From Limibacter armeniacum (lineage in GTDB: Bacteria; Bacteroidota; Bacteroidia; Cytophagales; Flammeovirgaceae): 64,000 nt of DNA. Below are positions 7,806 to 15,258 of this stretch, piece by piece. The stretch is taken from assembly GCF_036880985.1 (NCBI RefSeq), contig NZ_JBAJNO010000008.1, positions 310,001-374,000 of the forward strand, in the 5' to 3' direction. The notes under the pieces are model-generated. The model was given only the letters and a program-made list of their open reading frames with translations. It was not told where the DNA came from and did no database searches. How positions within the stretch are numbered: the stretch's first letter is position 1; every line of letters starts with the position of its first letter. A program made the position numbers and the translations under genes.

Positions 7806-8492
7806 TTATAATTCCCACAATTCATCCAACCTGCTCTTGTAGCCTTTACTGACCGGGATTTCAGTTCCTGAGATTTGAAGGCTACTTTTTTTGACTGATT
7901 CTATCTTGTCAATAGAGACAAAGTAACTGCGGTGAACACGCACAAAAGTATCAGAAGGCAGCTTCTCTTCCATATTCTTCATGGTCATACGGGTAACGAC
8001 AGGCTTGGCATCGGTTAGGTGTATCCGCAGGTAGTCACTCATGGCTTCAATGTAGCAGATATCCTGATACTCTATCTGGTGCAGGCTGTAATCCGCTCTG
8101 ATGATTAGCTTGTTCCGGGTATTGTTGGTAGCAGGTTGCTGAAGACGCTCTTTGGCTCTAGCAATGGCTTTTTCAAACCTGTCAAACTTGATGGGTTTGA
8201 GCAGGTAGTCAATGGCGTTGAGGTCAAAGCCCTCCACTGCATATTCGCTGTAAGCGGTGGTGAAAATAACTGCTGTATATTCGTTGACTGCTTTATAGAA
8301 ATCAACTCCTGAAATGGCAGGCATGTTGATGTCCAGAAATATCAGGTCAACAGGGTATTTCATCAGGAACTTTTTGGCTTCACTTGATTGGGTGAAGGTT
8401 TTTACCAATTCTATATCTTCTACTCTTGAACAGAAGTTTTCAATTACCTGTAAAGCCAATGACTCATCGTCAAGTGCAATTGCTTTAATCAT
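7806..8492 (-). CDS. LytTR-family response regulator
   Basis: The N-terminal receiver domain (1-120) has the acidic pair D8/D9, phospho-acceptor D54 in IFLDINMP, the switch region TTAYSEYA and the conserved Lys in LLKPIKF. The C-terminal LytTR DNA-binding domain (about 130-228) shows the IEAMSDYLRIHL and FVRVHRSYFV signatures. It is the cytoplasmic partner of the histidine kinase just upstream, overlapping it by four bases (ATGA type), and binds DNA when phosphorylated. The target genes are not evident. At 228 aa it is of usual length for Bacteroidota LytTR regulators. Confidence 0.92.
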   Translation of the reverse strand: MIKAIALDDESLALQVIENFCSRVEDIELVKTFTQSSEAKKFLMKYPVDLIFLDINMPAISGVDFYKAVNEYTAVIFTTAYSEYAVEGFDLNAIDYLLKPIKFDRFEKAIARAKERLQQPATNNTRNKLIIRADYSLHQIEYQDICYIEAMSDYLRIHLTDAKPVVTRMTMKNMEEKLPSDTFVRVHRSYFVSIDKIESVKKSSLQISGTEIPVSKGYKSRLDELWEL

Positions 8493-9547
8493 ATTTTCAG
8501 AAGCGTTAGTGTAATGCTGAAATTGTCTTCGTTTTCGGTGATTCTAAGCTTGTGGGCATCAGGATACAACATGTGTAGCCTTTGTGATGTGTTCTCAATA
8601 CCAAGTCCGCTATTGCTTTCCAAGCTGTGTTGTACTGCTACCTTTGCATTGGATACTTCCATAACAATTTTATCCTCCTCAATATTGATTAGAATCGTAA
8701 TGTATGAGTGTTTGCTTTCAGTATTGATTCCATACTTGAAGGCATTCTCAATAAATGGTTGAAGAATCACGGGTGCAATCTGGTGTCCAGCGGCTATTCC
8801 CTCAATCCTGAAGTTGATCGGGATGTCCTTTCCCCAACGTAACTTTTGCAAGTAAATGTAGTCTCGGAGATAAGAGAGTTCCTTATCAAGCGGTACAAAG
8901 TCCTTGACAGTATCATGTATGGTGTAGCGCATCATATCCGACAGCGTAACGATGGCATTGGCGCTTTCGTCCGCATTTTCACGGATAGCCAAAGAATAGA
9001 TGCTGTTCAGTGTATTGAACAGGAAGTGAGGGTTGACCTGTGCTTTTAGGTACGAGAGCTCAGTCTTGAGTTTTTCTTTCTCCGTGTTTTTCAGTTTTAA
9101 GGTGATCCTGATTGCCATGGAAATAAAGAACACCACAAAAAACAGGAACAGGTTGTGGTTAAATGGACGCAAGAGTGGATTGAAAAATATAAACCTTCTT
9201 GGGTTCATCTCCATTGGAGGAGGCCCCATCTTGGAATTGGGAAATGGCATCGGGCCAAACTTAAAGTCATGATGGAATGGTATCAGCCACTCAGGCAGTA
9301 GCGTAATGAAAATGTAAGCTGCCAGTACCGTCAAGCCAAAGAGCCAATACTTATTGCTGAAATACAGTTTGGGAATCAGTATATAAAAGTTGAGGTAGAA
9401 AAAACCTACCATCAGGATATACCTTATAAAGTTGCGGTAAACTTCATTGGTGAGGTTATCATCAGGAGGACTGAAAATAAAAGGAAAGGAGAGAAACACC
9501 GCTATCCCAAGCAGGTGAACCAGTATTTTGATAAATCTACTTTGCAT
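8489..9547 (-). CDS. LytS-like sensor histidine kinase
   Basis: This is a His_kinase (PF06580)-type sensor. The open frame reaches 9601, but the ATG at 9547 (start MQSRFIKILVH) is preferred since it leads directly into the first membrane segment. Four membrane helices lie at about residues 7-22, 42-59, 68-85 and 132-149, with a Pro/Met/Phe-rich loop between the third and fourth. The phospho-acceptor box QVNPHFLFNTLNS contains the active His (about residue 174), and a degenerate ATPase with QPFIENAFKYG (N box) and SGLGIENTSQRL (G box) follows. It autophosphorylates and passes the phosphate to the LytTR regulator encoded next to it with a four-base overlap. The sensed signal is unknown. Confidence 0.9.
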   Translation of the reverse strand: MQSRFIKILVHLLGIAVFLSFPFIFSPPDDNLTNEVYRNFIRYILMVGFFYLNFYILIPKLYFSNKYWLFGLTVLAAYIFITLLPEWLIPFHHDFKFGPMPFPNSKMGPPPMEMNPRRFIFFNPLLRPFNHNLFLFFVVFFISMAIRITLKLKNTEKEKLKTELSYLKAQVNPHFLFNTLNSIYSLAIRENADESANAIVTLSDMMRYTIHDTVKDFVPLDKELSYLRDYIYLQKLRWGKDIPINFRIEGIAAGHQIAPVILQPFIENAFKYGINTESKHSYITILINIEEDKIVMEVSNAKVAVQHSLESNSGLGIENTSQRLHMLYPDAHKLRITENEDNFSITLTLLKI

Positions 9548-9814
9548 ATGAACATAATAAATAATTCTCGCAAAGCACGCCATTATGTATAGGCTAGTCA
9601 ATATGTTGAGACGAAAATAGACGATTTTGCGGTAAAACAGCCTGTGCTGGTAGGGAGCTGTGGGATTTGATGGAGATGATCTTTGTCGTTATTCTTTTCT
9701 TGTAATGTCACGCTCCGTAAAGCAGGTGTAACCCCGAGTGAAAACCCGAGGCTATTCTCACTGAGTGCAGTCGATGTTTTCTAATCCATAACTTGTCGTT
9801 CCAACCATTAGAAC

Positions 9815-10225
9815 CTATTGTTTGGTCATTATAGCAACCCAAGTGTTGATTAAATTCTCCCCGTCGTATAAAGCACCATTGGCGTAACACAAATCATGTT
9901 CTCTTCTGATGATTTCAAACCCATTTAATTTTGTGTTTTCAATAGTGAATTTTGAGTAGATAATATTTCTATCAATATTGAACTTCCCTTTTTGGATGCC
10001 TAATTCTGGATTGAGTGATTCAAAGGTCAGCTCATTTTTTGAAATGACTTTGATAGCGTAATCGTTAACCCTCTTTAACTCTCCAAAAGATGCCCAACTA
10101 TTGTTTTTGATTTCGTTGGCTTTTACGATGACTGAAGTTTCACCAAAGGCCTTTGAGATTTTACCGTCAGGTGAAATGAATTCTGATGCTGTTTTCCAAA
10201 TTGCAGATTCTGAAAATAAGTGCAT
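9815..10225 (-). CDS. Hypothetical lipocalin-like protein, 136 aa
   Basis: I do not recognise a named family. The sequence reads as a series of amphipathic beta strands (about residues 8-130), compatible with a small beta-barrel of the lipocalin-like type, with no signal peptide from the ATG at 10225. The frame stays open to a TTG at 10306, which would add 27 residues; that start is possible but lacks a ribosome site. It is the first gene after the histidine kinase in the reading direction and not in an evident operon. Confidence 0.5.
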   Translation of the reverse strand: MHLFSESAIWKTASEFISPDGKISKAFGETSVIVKANEIKNNSWASFGELKRVNDYAIKVISKNELTFESLNPELGIQKGKFNIDRNIIYSKFTIENTKLNGFEIIRREHDLCYANGALYDGENLINTWVAIMTKQ

Positions 10226-10396
10226 TGTTTCTCTGTTATTATTAGTGCTAAAAAATAAAGATTTAATGGGTTTTAGCTTCCGTGTACCTCCTAGTGCTTC
10301 TATCAAAGTTACCTATTACCTTTCCTTTGGTGATTGTATGACCAAGGTATAAAATGATAAGGTAACAGTGAAGTTTCGCTATATTGTAGTGCTTTT

Positions 10397-10978
10397 TTAC
10401 ATTCCATCTTCTCGGTCAGAAAGCCAGTCCTTATATTTTACTTTGAGTCTATCACGTATTTCAGTTGAGTCGACGATCATATCGACACCGCCATCATAAG
10501 GAGCAATGATACATTTCTCTGAAGGACTGATGAACATGGCTCTTATTTCGTCATCAGCTATAGCTTTAAGAAGGTTGTTTCTGCCATCTTTTTTCCATTT
10601 TTCGATCCTGACGAAAATATTAAAGTACATTTTATCATCATATTCTTCGGGCCTTTCCTTGTGTAAGTCAATAGTCAAAACTTTTTGAAATTGACCAAAG
10701 TCAGGTAGTTCTTTATAGTTGTCATTTGCGATGTCATTCTGATAAAGTCCAAATGATATTGCCACCTCTGCTTCTTTACCAATTAAATCCTCTATCAGTC
10801 GGTTTTGACGTGCCATGATCATGTTGTACTCTTCCTCAGAATCAGCATATCTTTTTGCCTCAGGAAGACTATGAATTCGAAACCACCTATCTGGATATAC
10901 CCATTTCAGTTCGTGGCTGATTGGAAACGTTTCAGGATATGCTGTATTCCAGAAGTCTATAAATTCCTTTTCTGTCAT
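10397..10978 (-). CDS. DUF3885-like protein, 193 aa
   Basis: The soluble protein has an alpha/beta pattern. Two segments suggest DUF3885: IIAPYDGGVDMIVDS near 155-169 and a C-terminal LKVKYKDWLSDREDGM, plus an aromatic-rich N-terminus with WVYPDRWFRIH. DUF3885 members are often found singly and have no known reaction; some sit beside toxin-immunity genes, which is not seen here. There is no signal peptide. ATG 10978 is the natural start. The family call is from memory of motif style and would need a profile search. Confidence 0.5.
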   Translation of the reverse strand: MTEKEFIDFWNTAYPETFPISHELKWVYPDRWFRIHSLPEAKRYADSEEEYNMIMARQNRLIEDLIGKEAEVAISFGLYQNDIANDNYKELPDFGQFQKVLTIDLHKERPEEYDDKMYFNIFVRIEKWKKDGRNNLLKAIADDEIRAMFISPSEKCIIAPYDGGVDMIVDSTEIRDRLKVKYKDWLSDREDGM

Positions 10979-11042
10979 TTTTAATGTGCTATAACATCTA
11001 GCTATCGTTTATTCAAGCTTAATCCCTCTCAATATAGTACTA

Positions 11043-11368
11043 AGCAGAGATATAATTGAAATCGGAAGTTTTAAACTCATCGATGGTTTATAGGTTCAAC
11101 TCCTTTGGAGTTGGATAAATGTAATTTACTTATACCTCAGGCTTACGCCTAAGGCTACTATTGTTCAATCCCTTCGGGATTATTTTTTCATACAGCAAAC
11201 ACCGTTTCCGAAGGAAACAAACCATATTAGCTCCAGGTGGCAATCTGGATTTTACAGCAATCAATATATCATAACCCTGAAAGGGTTGAACAGGATAACA
11301 TCATTTAGTAGATCATAATATGTGAAAGGATTAGAGTAGGAAATCTCTATTCCAATTCAATACTTGCT
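11043..11368. mobile_element. Hairpin-array element copy 1, IS630-like ends
   Basis: This is a non-coding 326-bp element flanked by TA at 11041-11042 and 11369-11370. The left end AGCAGAGATATAATTGAAA and the right end (read inward AGCAAGTATTGAATTGGAA) are imperfect inverted repeats and match the ends of the IS630-family element at 25409-26458. Inside are six short hairpins in a row: CAACTCC/GGAGTTG at 11097-11113, AGGC/GCCT at 11139-11150, AATCCC/GGGATT at 11167-11181, GTTTCC/GGAAAC at 11204-11218, TCCAG/CTGGA at 11232-11249 and AACCCT/AGGGTT at 11272-11286. A second copy lies at 14767-15095 in the same orientation. It looks like a MITE moved by an IS630 transposase in trans. Confidence 0.75.
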
Positions 11369-11429
11369 TAAATCCAAGGTTAAATAAACGGATGATGATG
11401 GAGGTATGACCCGTGATTTATTGAGCATA

Positions 11430-11475
11430 AAAAAACATGAGCCATCACCGAATTATGAATTCGAGATGACTCATG
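11430..11475 (-). terminator. Intrinsic terminator of the gene at 11494-11994
   Basis: Read on the minus strand, a long stem (arms 11436-11453 and 11458-11475, with a few mismatches) is followed by a run of T's (A's at 11429-11435 on the plus strand). It lies just after the stop of the coiled-coil gene. Confidence 0.7.
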
Positions 11476-11493
11476 CTGCTATGGCGGTAATGG

Positions 11494-11994
11494 TTAGTTC
11501 AAGACCACGGAGCGCTTCAGAAACTTGAAAGTACCTTGAAAGCCAGTACTTCCTGTTTCTAGCCAATCAAGGATGGCATTGCCTCTTTCTTCTGCACTTT
11601 CAGCTAAGGCACTGGCAGCAGCAGATGTCAGTTGCTCATGTAGTACCTGCCCTACACTTGCCTTTTCGAGTCTACTTTCCAAAGTCTTGATACGGTCAGT
11701 TAGCTTTTTTAGTTCGTCTTTGCGTAACTCAATAACATCAGGGTCTCCATCAGCCTCTGCTTGTGTAACGGCAGACTGGGCACTAGGGAGTTGGCGTAGT
11801 TTGAAGTCCAGCTCTTCTGCATCTTTTAGGGCTGTTTGGGAACGACTGAGACGACCTTTTTCATAAGAAGACTCCTTGTCTTGATTTTCATGGTAGAGTA
11901 TTTCTATGGTGGTTAAACCTTCTGCTACAGCATCCGCATCAGGGAAACGCTGAGCAAACTCTTCATCAGGGAAACTACTTTTGTAGATACTCAT
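11494..11994 (-). CDS. Hypothetical coiled-coil protein, 166 aa
   Basis: Residues about 50-120 are rich in Glu, Lys, Leu and Gln with heptad-like spacing (ELRKDELKKLTDRIKTLESR), which predicts a coiled coil. A small Ala/Ser-rich helical segment follows (SAAASALAESAEE), then a C-terminal tail with GSTGFQGTFKFL. There is no signal peptide and no catalytic motif. The function is unknown; it may be a structural or cargo protein. It has its own terminator and lies between two mobile-element regions, but its composition is normal for the genome. Confidence 0.6.
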   Translation of the reverse strand: MSIYKSSFPDEEFAQRFPDADAVAEGLTTIEILYHENQDKESSYEKGRLSRSQTALKDAEELDFKLRQLPSAQSAVTQAEADGDPDVIELRKDELKKLTDRIKTLESRLEKASVGQVLHEQLTSAAASALAESAEERGNAILDWLETGSTGFQGTFKFLKRSVVLN

Positions 11995-12775
11995 GGTTGT
12001 TTTAAAGAGATTGAAAATAATTTAACGATATAGGTAAAAGTAGGGGGCAGGAAGTCAATATGTTGTTAGCAGATATATAGGACATTACATGGGTAAGAAA
12101 TAAGAGGAGGATGAGTGTTGTTGCAGTGCTCCTAAATCAACGTCAGTTAATGGGCATTACCATTTTTTAGCTTCGGGTTTGACTTCGCTCAGGGAACATC
12201 AAGCGTATCTTTTAATTTGTTTCAACTATTACAACTCCGTTGCTACCACTTGCTCCATAAATAGCTGTCTGGTTTTATGACTTCGAGCTTAGTAATAACG
12301 CTGTTGTTATATTTATTTAAGTCTGAAATATTAGCTGAGGTGTTGTTTGCAAGAATTAATGGGTAATGTTTTTATGAAATCATCGATTGTCTCGCTTTTA
12401 GGAATGCTAAGCTGTTTTTTGCCCAAATGAGAAACTGAAAGTATGTACCAGTATTAGGATAGCTATAATTTGTTTCATATGAGTAGTTCGGTTGTGTTGA
12501 TTATTTTATAAAAAAACTGCTGTGTGAATTCAGTTAAAATATTTGTGTTTTGTTTAGTGATGTCTGTTTAGTGTTTTGTTTATTCGTTTGCTAAGTGGTT
12601 AGAAATGGTGCTGTGTTTTAATCTAAATTTGTCATGCTGTTATCAAAAAAATAAAAGCAGCTAGCTTGACCGTGGTTTCAAAATATAGTTAACTGTAAGC
12701 TTTGCAGGTCAGAAGCTTCCCATTCTCCCCAATTTTTTGTAAAATCAGTTACCCTATAAGAACACTCTCCAATCT
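11995..12775. other. Long non-coding stretch around a pseudogene
   Basis: Apart from the frameshifted gene at 12212-12478 no intact reading frame is visible. A GACTTCGCTCAGGG word near 12181 is a motif often scattered in Bacteroidota intergenic DNA. The rest is AT-rich with no clear promoter pair. The stretch fits an eroding accessory region. Confidence 0.4.
12212..12478 (-). pseudogene. Frameshifted TonB-plug-like small exported protein
   Basis: Reading the minus strand from ATG 12478 gives a clean signal peptide (MKQIIAILILVHTFSFSFGQ), then a stop. Coding sense continues in other frames: SIPKSETIDDFIKTLPINSC, then SVITKLEVIKPDS, then AIYGASGSNGVVIVETN and a stop at 12212. The last part is the typical sequence at the end of a TonB-receptor plug segment, seen in short exported proteins of Bacteroidota. 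At least three frameshifts break it. It is therefore a decayed gene and not part of a receptor nearby. Confidence 0.6.
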
Positions 12776-12967
12776 ATGCGTCTACATAACGAACACCGCA
12801 GACAGATCAGCCTGATGCTAGCTGAGGGTAAATCGCTGGCAGCGATCGCCCGCAAGCTTGGTGTTCACCGTTCTACGGTGAGCCGAGAGGTGGCGCGCAA
12901 CAGTGAGTCGGATGGTGACTATCTTCCATATCGGGCAAGCCGCAAGGCACACCTACGCAGGGTAAAA
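12776..12967 (+). pseudogene. IS30-family transposase, N-terminal fragment
   Basis: Residues 1-64 from ATG 12776 are the helix-turn-helix head of an IS30-type transposase: EHRRQISLMLAEGKSLAAIA, then KLGVHRSTVSREVARN, and the YRASRKAHLRR continuation. After about residue 64 the reading changes abruptly to a Trp/Tyr/Arg-rich sequence with no resemblance to the DDE catalytic domain. The frame stays open to 13558, but that tail is probably not a real protein. So only the DNA-binding head of the element is left. The higher G+C here differs from its neighbours, which fits transfer. Confidence 0.65.
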
Positions 12968-13558
12968 GGGGGAGTGAAGTCCTACTGGAACCGTCAGCAA
13001 CAGTCAATGCCTAAAGGTGGTGTCTCCTACAGGAAGCGGTATTACAGCTTCAGTTCTCGCTACATAGGTTTGGCATGTTGGGGTTGGATGGAGCGTGGCG
13101 TACAGCGTCAGCGCAAAAGAATCTGGTGGAGACATGATATACGCACTTATCGGAGTCGTGTCGGGTGGGGCTATAGGCAGCGAAAGGCATGGCTGAATAA
13201 GCACCGCAACCGCAATGAGTGGGACATGTATTGCGAAAATTCTTATCGCTACCTGCATGGGCTGCTTAACTTTTCACCTTGTCCTTCTCTTTATGGTGAT
13301 GGGGCATCTATCAGGCAGAAGCCTTACAGTGAACGTCCTTACGTCAGGTATACCAAGTACTGGTGGTGGTTATATAAGGGTACCAAGGTCGTGGTACAGG
13401 AAGTACTTGAACAGGAACCAGACCAGAGGAGGGGTGTACAGGTAAAGCCAGATGGGGGGATGTTGTTAAGTTGGCGTAATACTTTGTCAAGGCAAGCTGT
13501 TTCTGATTTATTACCGGTTGGTGTAAGGTGTCGTAGTGGTCCTGATTGGGCTGCCTGA
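12968..13558 (+). other. G+C-richer patch with decayed coding traces
   Basis: All six frames are unusually open and the base composition is richer in G and C than the surrounding DNA. In the third forward frame short protein-like stretches appear between stops: MIYALIGVVSGGAIGSERHG near 13135-13194, and, after a stop, MSGTCIAKILIATCMGCLTF (from 13215), which looks like a membrane segment, running on to a stop at 13445. None is long enough to name. This is probably foreign DNA in decay, joined to the IS30 fragment. Confidence 0.4.
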
Positions 13559-13799
13559 TACATTAGCACTGTCTAGTAACTGTGCTTCGACTGCTTCGAT
13601 AGACTCGGCATAAGTACGCTCAGCATCAGGTTTAGATTTCTGGGCGAAGACAAATGACTTTTTGAGCTGCCTTTTTCATTCACTTCTCTTTTCCAATCCA
13701 AAAATCAAGCTGGCTCTCGTTGCTTCCTGTTGGGGGTGTTGCGTTTACTCCTGAATGGGCTAGGGTCTCCGTAGTAAGCTTTGCTGATTTGCTTCTTCT
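13511..13799 (-). pseudogene. Reverse-strand decayed coding remnant, unidentified
   Basis: On the minus strand a first part (13799 down to about 13683) reads as a normal protein piece that ends SNESQLDFWIGKEK and a stop. An ATG follows at once, and after a frame change the sequence reads SKPDAERTYAESIEAVEAQ and on to TTTTPYTNR with a double stop at 13508-13513. Both parts have ordinary residue composition. I cannot name the family; a piece of a mobile-element cargo or transfer gene is possible. Confidence 0.35.
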
Positions 13800-14008
13800 C
13801 TAATTAAGGATGACTTTCTTTCCGTAACGTGAATTAGGGTCATGCTAATCCATCACTTGCGTTCCGTAGGTAAATGGTTGAAATAAATCAGCAAATGACG
13901 TTGAGTTGTTGTCAAACATTCAGAAATTAACCAACAGCTTTATTTCTTGAGGTAAGCACTAAAGTGGGTGCTTATGAACTTTTGTCGACTTTTTTAAAAT
14001 AACTAAGT

Positions 14009-14449
14009 ATGGAATGTAGAATTGCCACATTGGAAGATCTTGAACAGATTGCACAACTGTTTGATGCTTATAGGGTATTTTATGAACAAGCGTCTGACAT
14101 CAAAGCGGCTGAAGCTTTTTTGGCTGAAAGAATAGCGCATAAGGAGTCTGTTATCATAATCGCAGAAAAAGAGGGGAAGTTGATCGGTTTTACGCAGTTG
14201 TATCCTACTTTTTCGTCTGTGTCTATGCAGCGTTTTTATATATTGAATGACTTATATGTAGTGCCTGAAGAAAGAAAAAATGGGGTAGGTAAGGCGCTTT
14301 TATTAGAGGCGCAGGCATTGGTAAAACAGAAAGGATGGAAGGGGTTGGCATTGGAAACAGCACCTGACAACCCTGCTCAGTTCCTTTACGAAAAGCTAGA
14401 CTGGGAGAGGGATAGTGAGTTCTACCATTATTTTTGGCGTAACAAGTAA
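14009..14449 (+). CDS. GNAT-family N-acetyltransferase, 146 aa
   Basis: The GNAT fold is visible: an N-terminal ATLEDLEQIAQLFDAYR helix, strand IIIAEKEGKLIGFTQLYP, then LNDLYVVPEERKNGVGKALL carrying the acetyl-CoA pyrophosphate loop (R-K-N-G-V-G-K) near residue 93, and the C-terminal FYEKLDWER-type end (FLYEKLDWERDSEFYHYFW). It transfers an acetyl group from acetyl-CoA to an unknown amine. It is cytoplasmic. Its TAA stop codon is part of the left end of the small inverted-repeat element at 14447, so the element inserted exactly at the gene's end. Confidence 0.88.
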   Translation: MECRIATLEDLEQIAQLFDAYRVFYEQASDIKAAEAFLAERIAHKESVIIIAEKEGKLIGFTQLYPTFSSVSMQRFYILNDLYVVPEERKNGVGKALLLEAQALVKQKGWKGLALETAPDNPAQFLYEKLDWERDSEFYHYFWRNK

Positions 14450-14602
14450 CGTGAACTATGATTATGCCGTCCTTTCAGGGGTGAAAATATCATTTGCATG
14501 ACAATGGACTAAAGTCCATCGCTGATATATTTTGTTCCTTCAGGACTTTTGACATGAAAGGGCCTTATGCAATAGCGATATTTCCATCCATAACTCACGT
14601 TA
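14447..14602. mobile_element. Small inverted-repeat element, about 156 bp
   Basis: TAACGTGAACTATG at 14447-14460 and CATAACTCACGTTA at 14589-14602 are inverted ends with 12 of 14 matches. Inside are a perfect ATGGACT/AGTCCAT hairpin (14516-14531) and two short CCTTTCAGG/CCTTCAGG hairpins. It has no coding capacity. It touches the acetyltransferase stop codon and separates that gene from a downstream terminator-like hairpin at 14711. This is a MITE-like element of a type different from the 327-bp arrays. Confidence 0.55.
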
Positions 14603-14710
14603 AGTAATAAAAATAGAAGGACAGGTTTGTACCATTTTATCTTTATGGGGTTTTGAGAATGTGTTGGTTAGTTCAATCCTAAAATGGTTGTAACCAATAA
14701 TTCATTAAGC

Positions 14711-14752
14711 AAGGGTACTCACGTAGGGTTGTTTCTCTATGTGGGTACCCTT
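14711..14752 (+). terminator. Terminator-like hairpin
   Basis: AAGGGTACTCACGTAG and CTATGTGGGTACCCTT pair over 16 positions with two G-T type changes and a 10-base loop, followed by a T-rich stretch. It is probably the original terminator of the acetyltransferase gene, now about 260 bases away because the small element inserted between them. Confidence 0.6.
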
Positions 14753-14766
14753 GGTTATTTTATTTA

Positions 14767-15095
14767 AGTAGCGGTATAATTGAAATCGGAAGTTTTAAGC
14801 GCTTGAATGATTTATAGGTTCAACTCCTTTGGAGTTGGATAAATGTGATTTACTTATACCGCAGGCTTTTGCCTACGGCTACTATTGTTCAATCCCTTTG
14901 GGATTATTTTCTCTTACAACAAACACCGTTTCCGAAGGAAACAAACCATATTAGCTCCGGATGGTAATCCGGATTTGACAGCATTTATTATCTTATAACC
15001 CTGAAAGGGTTGAACAGGGTAACGTCATGATTTAGTACCTCATAATAGGTGAAAGGAGTAGCGTAGAAAATCTCTATTCCAATTTAGTTCTTGCT
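14767..15095. mobile_element. Hairpin-array element copy 2, IS630-like ends
   Basis: A 329-bp direct-repeat partner of copy 1 (11043-11368), at a rough estimate 85-90% identical, flanked by TA at 14765-14766 and 15096-15097. It keeps the same six hairpins. Two stems differ from copy 1 by paired changes: the second stem has CCG/CGG where copy 1 has CCT/AGG, and the fifth has TCCGG/CCGGA where copy 1 has TCCAG/CTGGA. Loop bases differ more freely. The ends match those of the IS630-family element at 25409. It has no coding capacity. Confidence 0.75.
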
Positions 15096-15258
15096 TATAT
15101 CCATTTACCTCTATTTTTTAATTCTGAAGAAGTGTTATCCTCCATCATTGACGTTATTATAAAACCTCTTTAGTCGAAAGTATCTATTTTGCTGTGCAGT
15201 TTGTAACAACCTTTCTATTTTTGGAACTGCATTTTTTGACTAAAAACATTACCATAAA

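Noticed and set aside
11097-11286. Row of short palindromes that could suggest a CRISPR array
   Set aside because: The six stems differ from each other in sequence, there are no equal spacers, and the whole set recurs as one unit at 14767-15095.
12968-13558. Forward frame continuing from the IS30 head as a 260-aa protein
   Set aside because: After residue 64 it is Trp/Tyr/Arg-rich with no transposase motif, and several other frames are equally open; the IS30 catalytic domain is absent.
9700-13620. Words like TTCGACTTCGCTCAG and TCGACTGCACTCAGTG at about 9746-9772, 12181 and 13590
   Set aside because: Short scattered motifs with variable spacing and no boundaries; not enough to call a repeat family here.
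13811-13857. Imperfect palindrome starting TAACGTGAATTAGG
   Set aside because: It recalls an end of the element at 14447 but has no partner end and many mismatches; left out as a feature.
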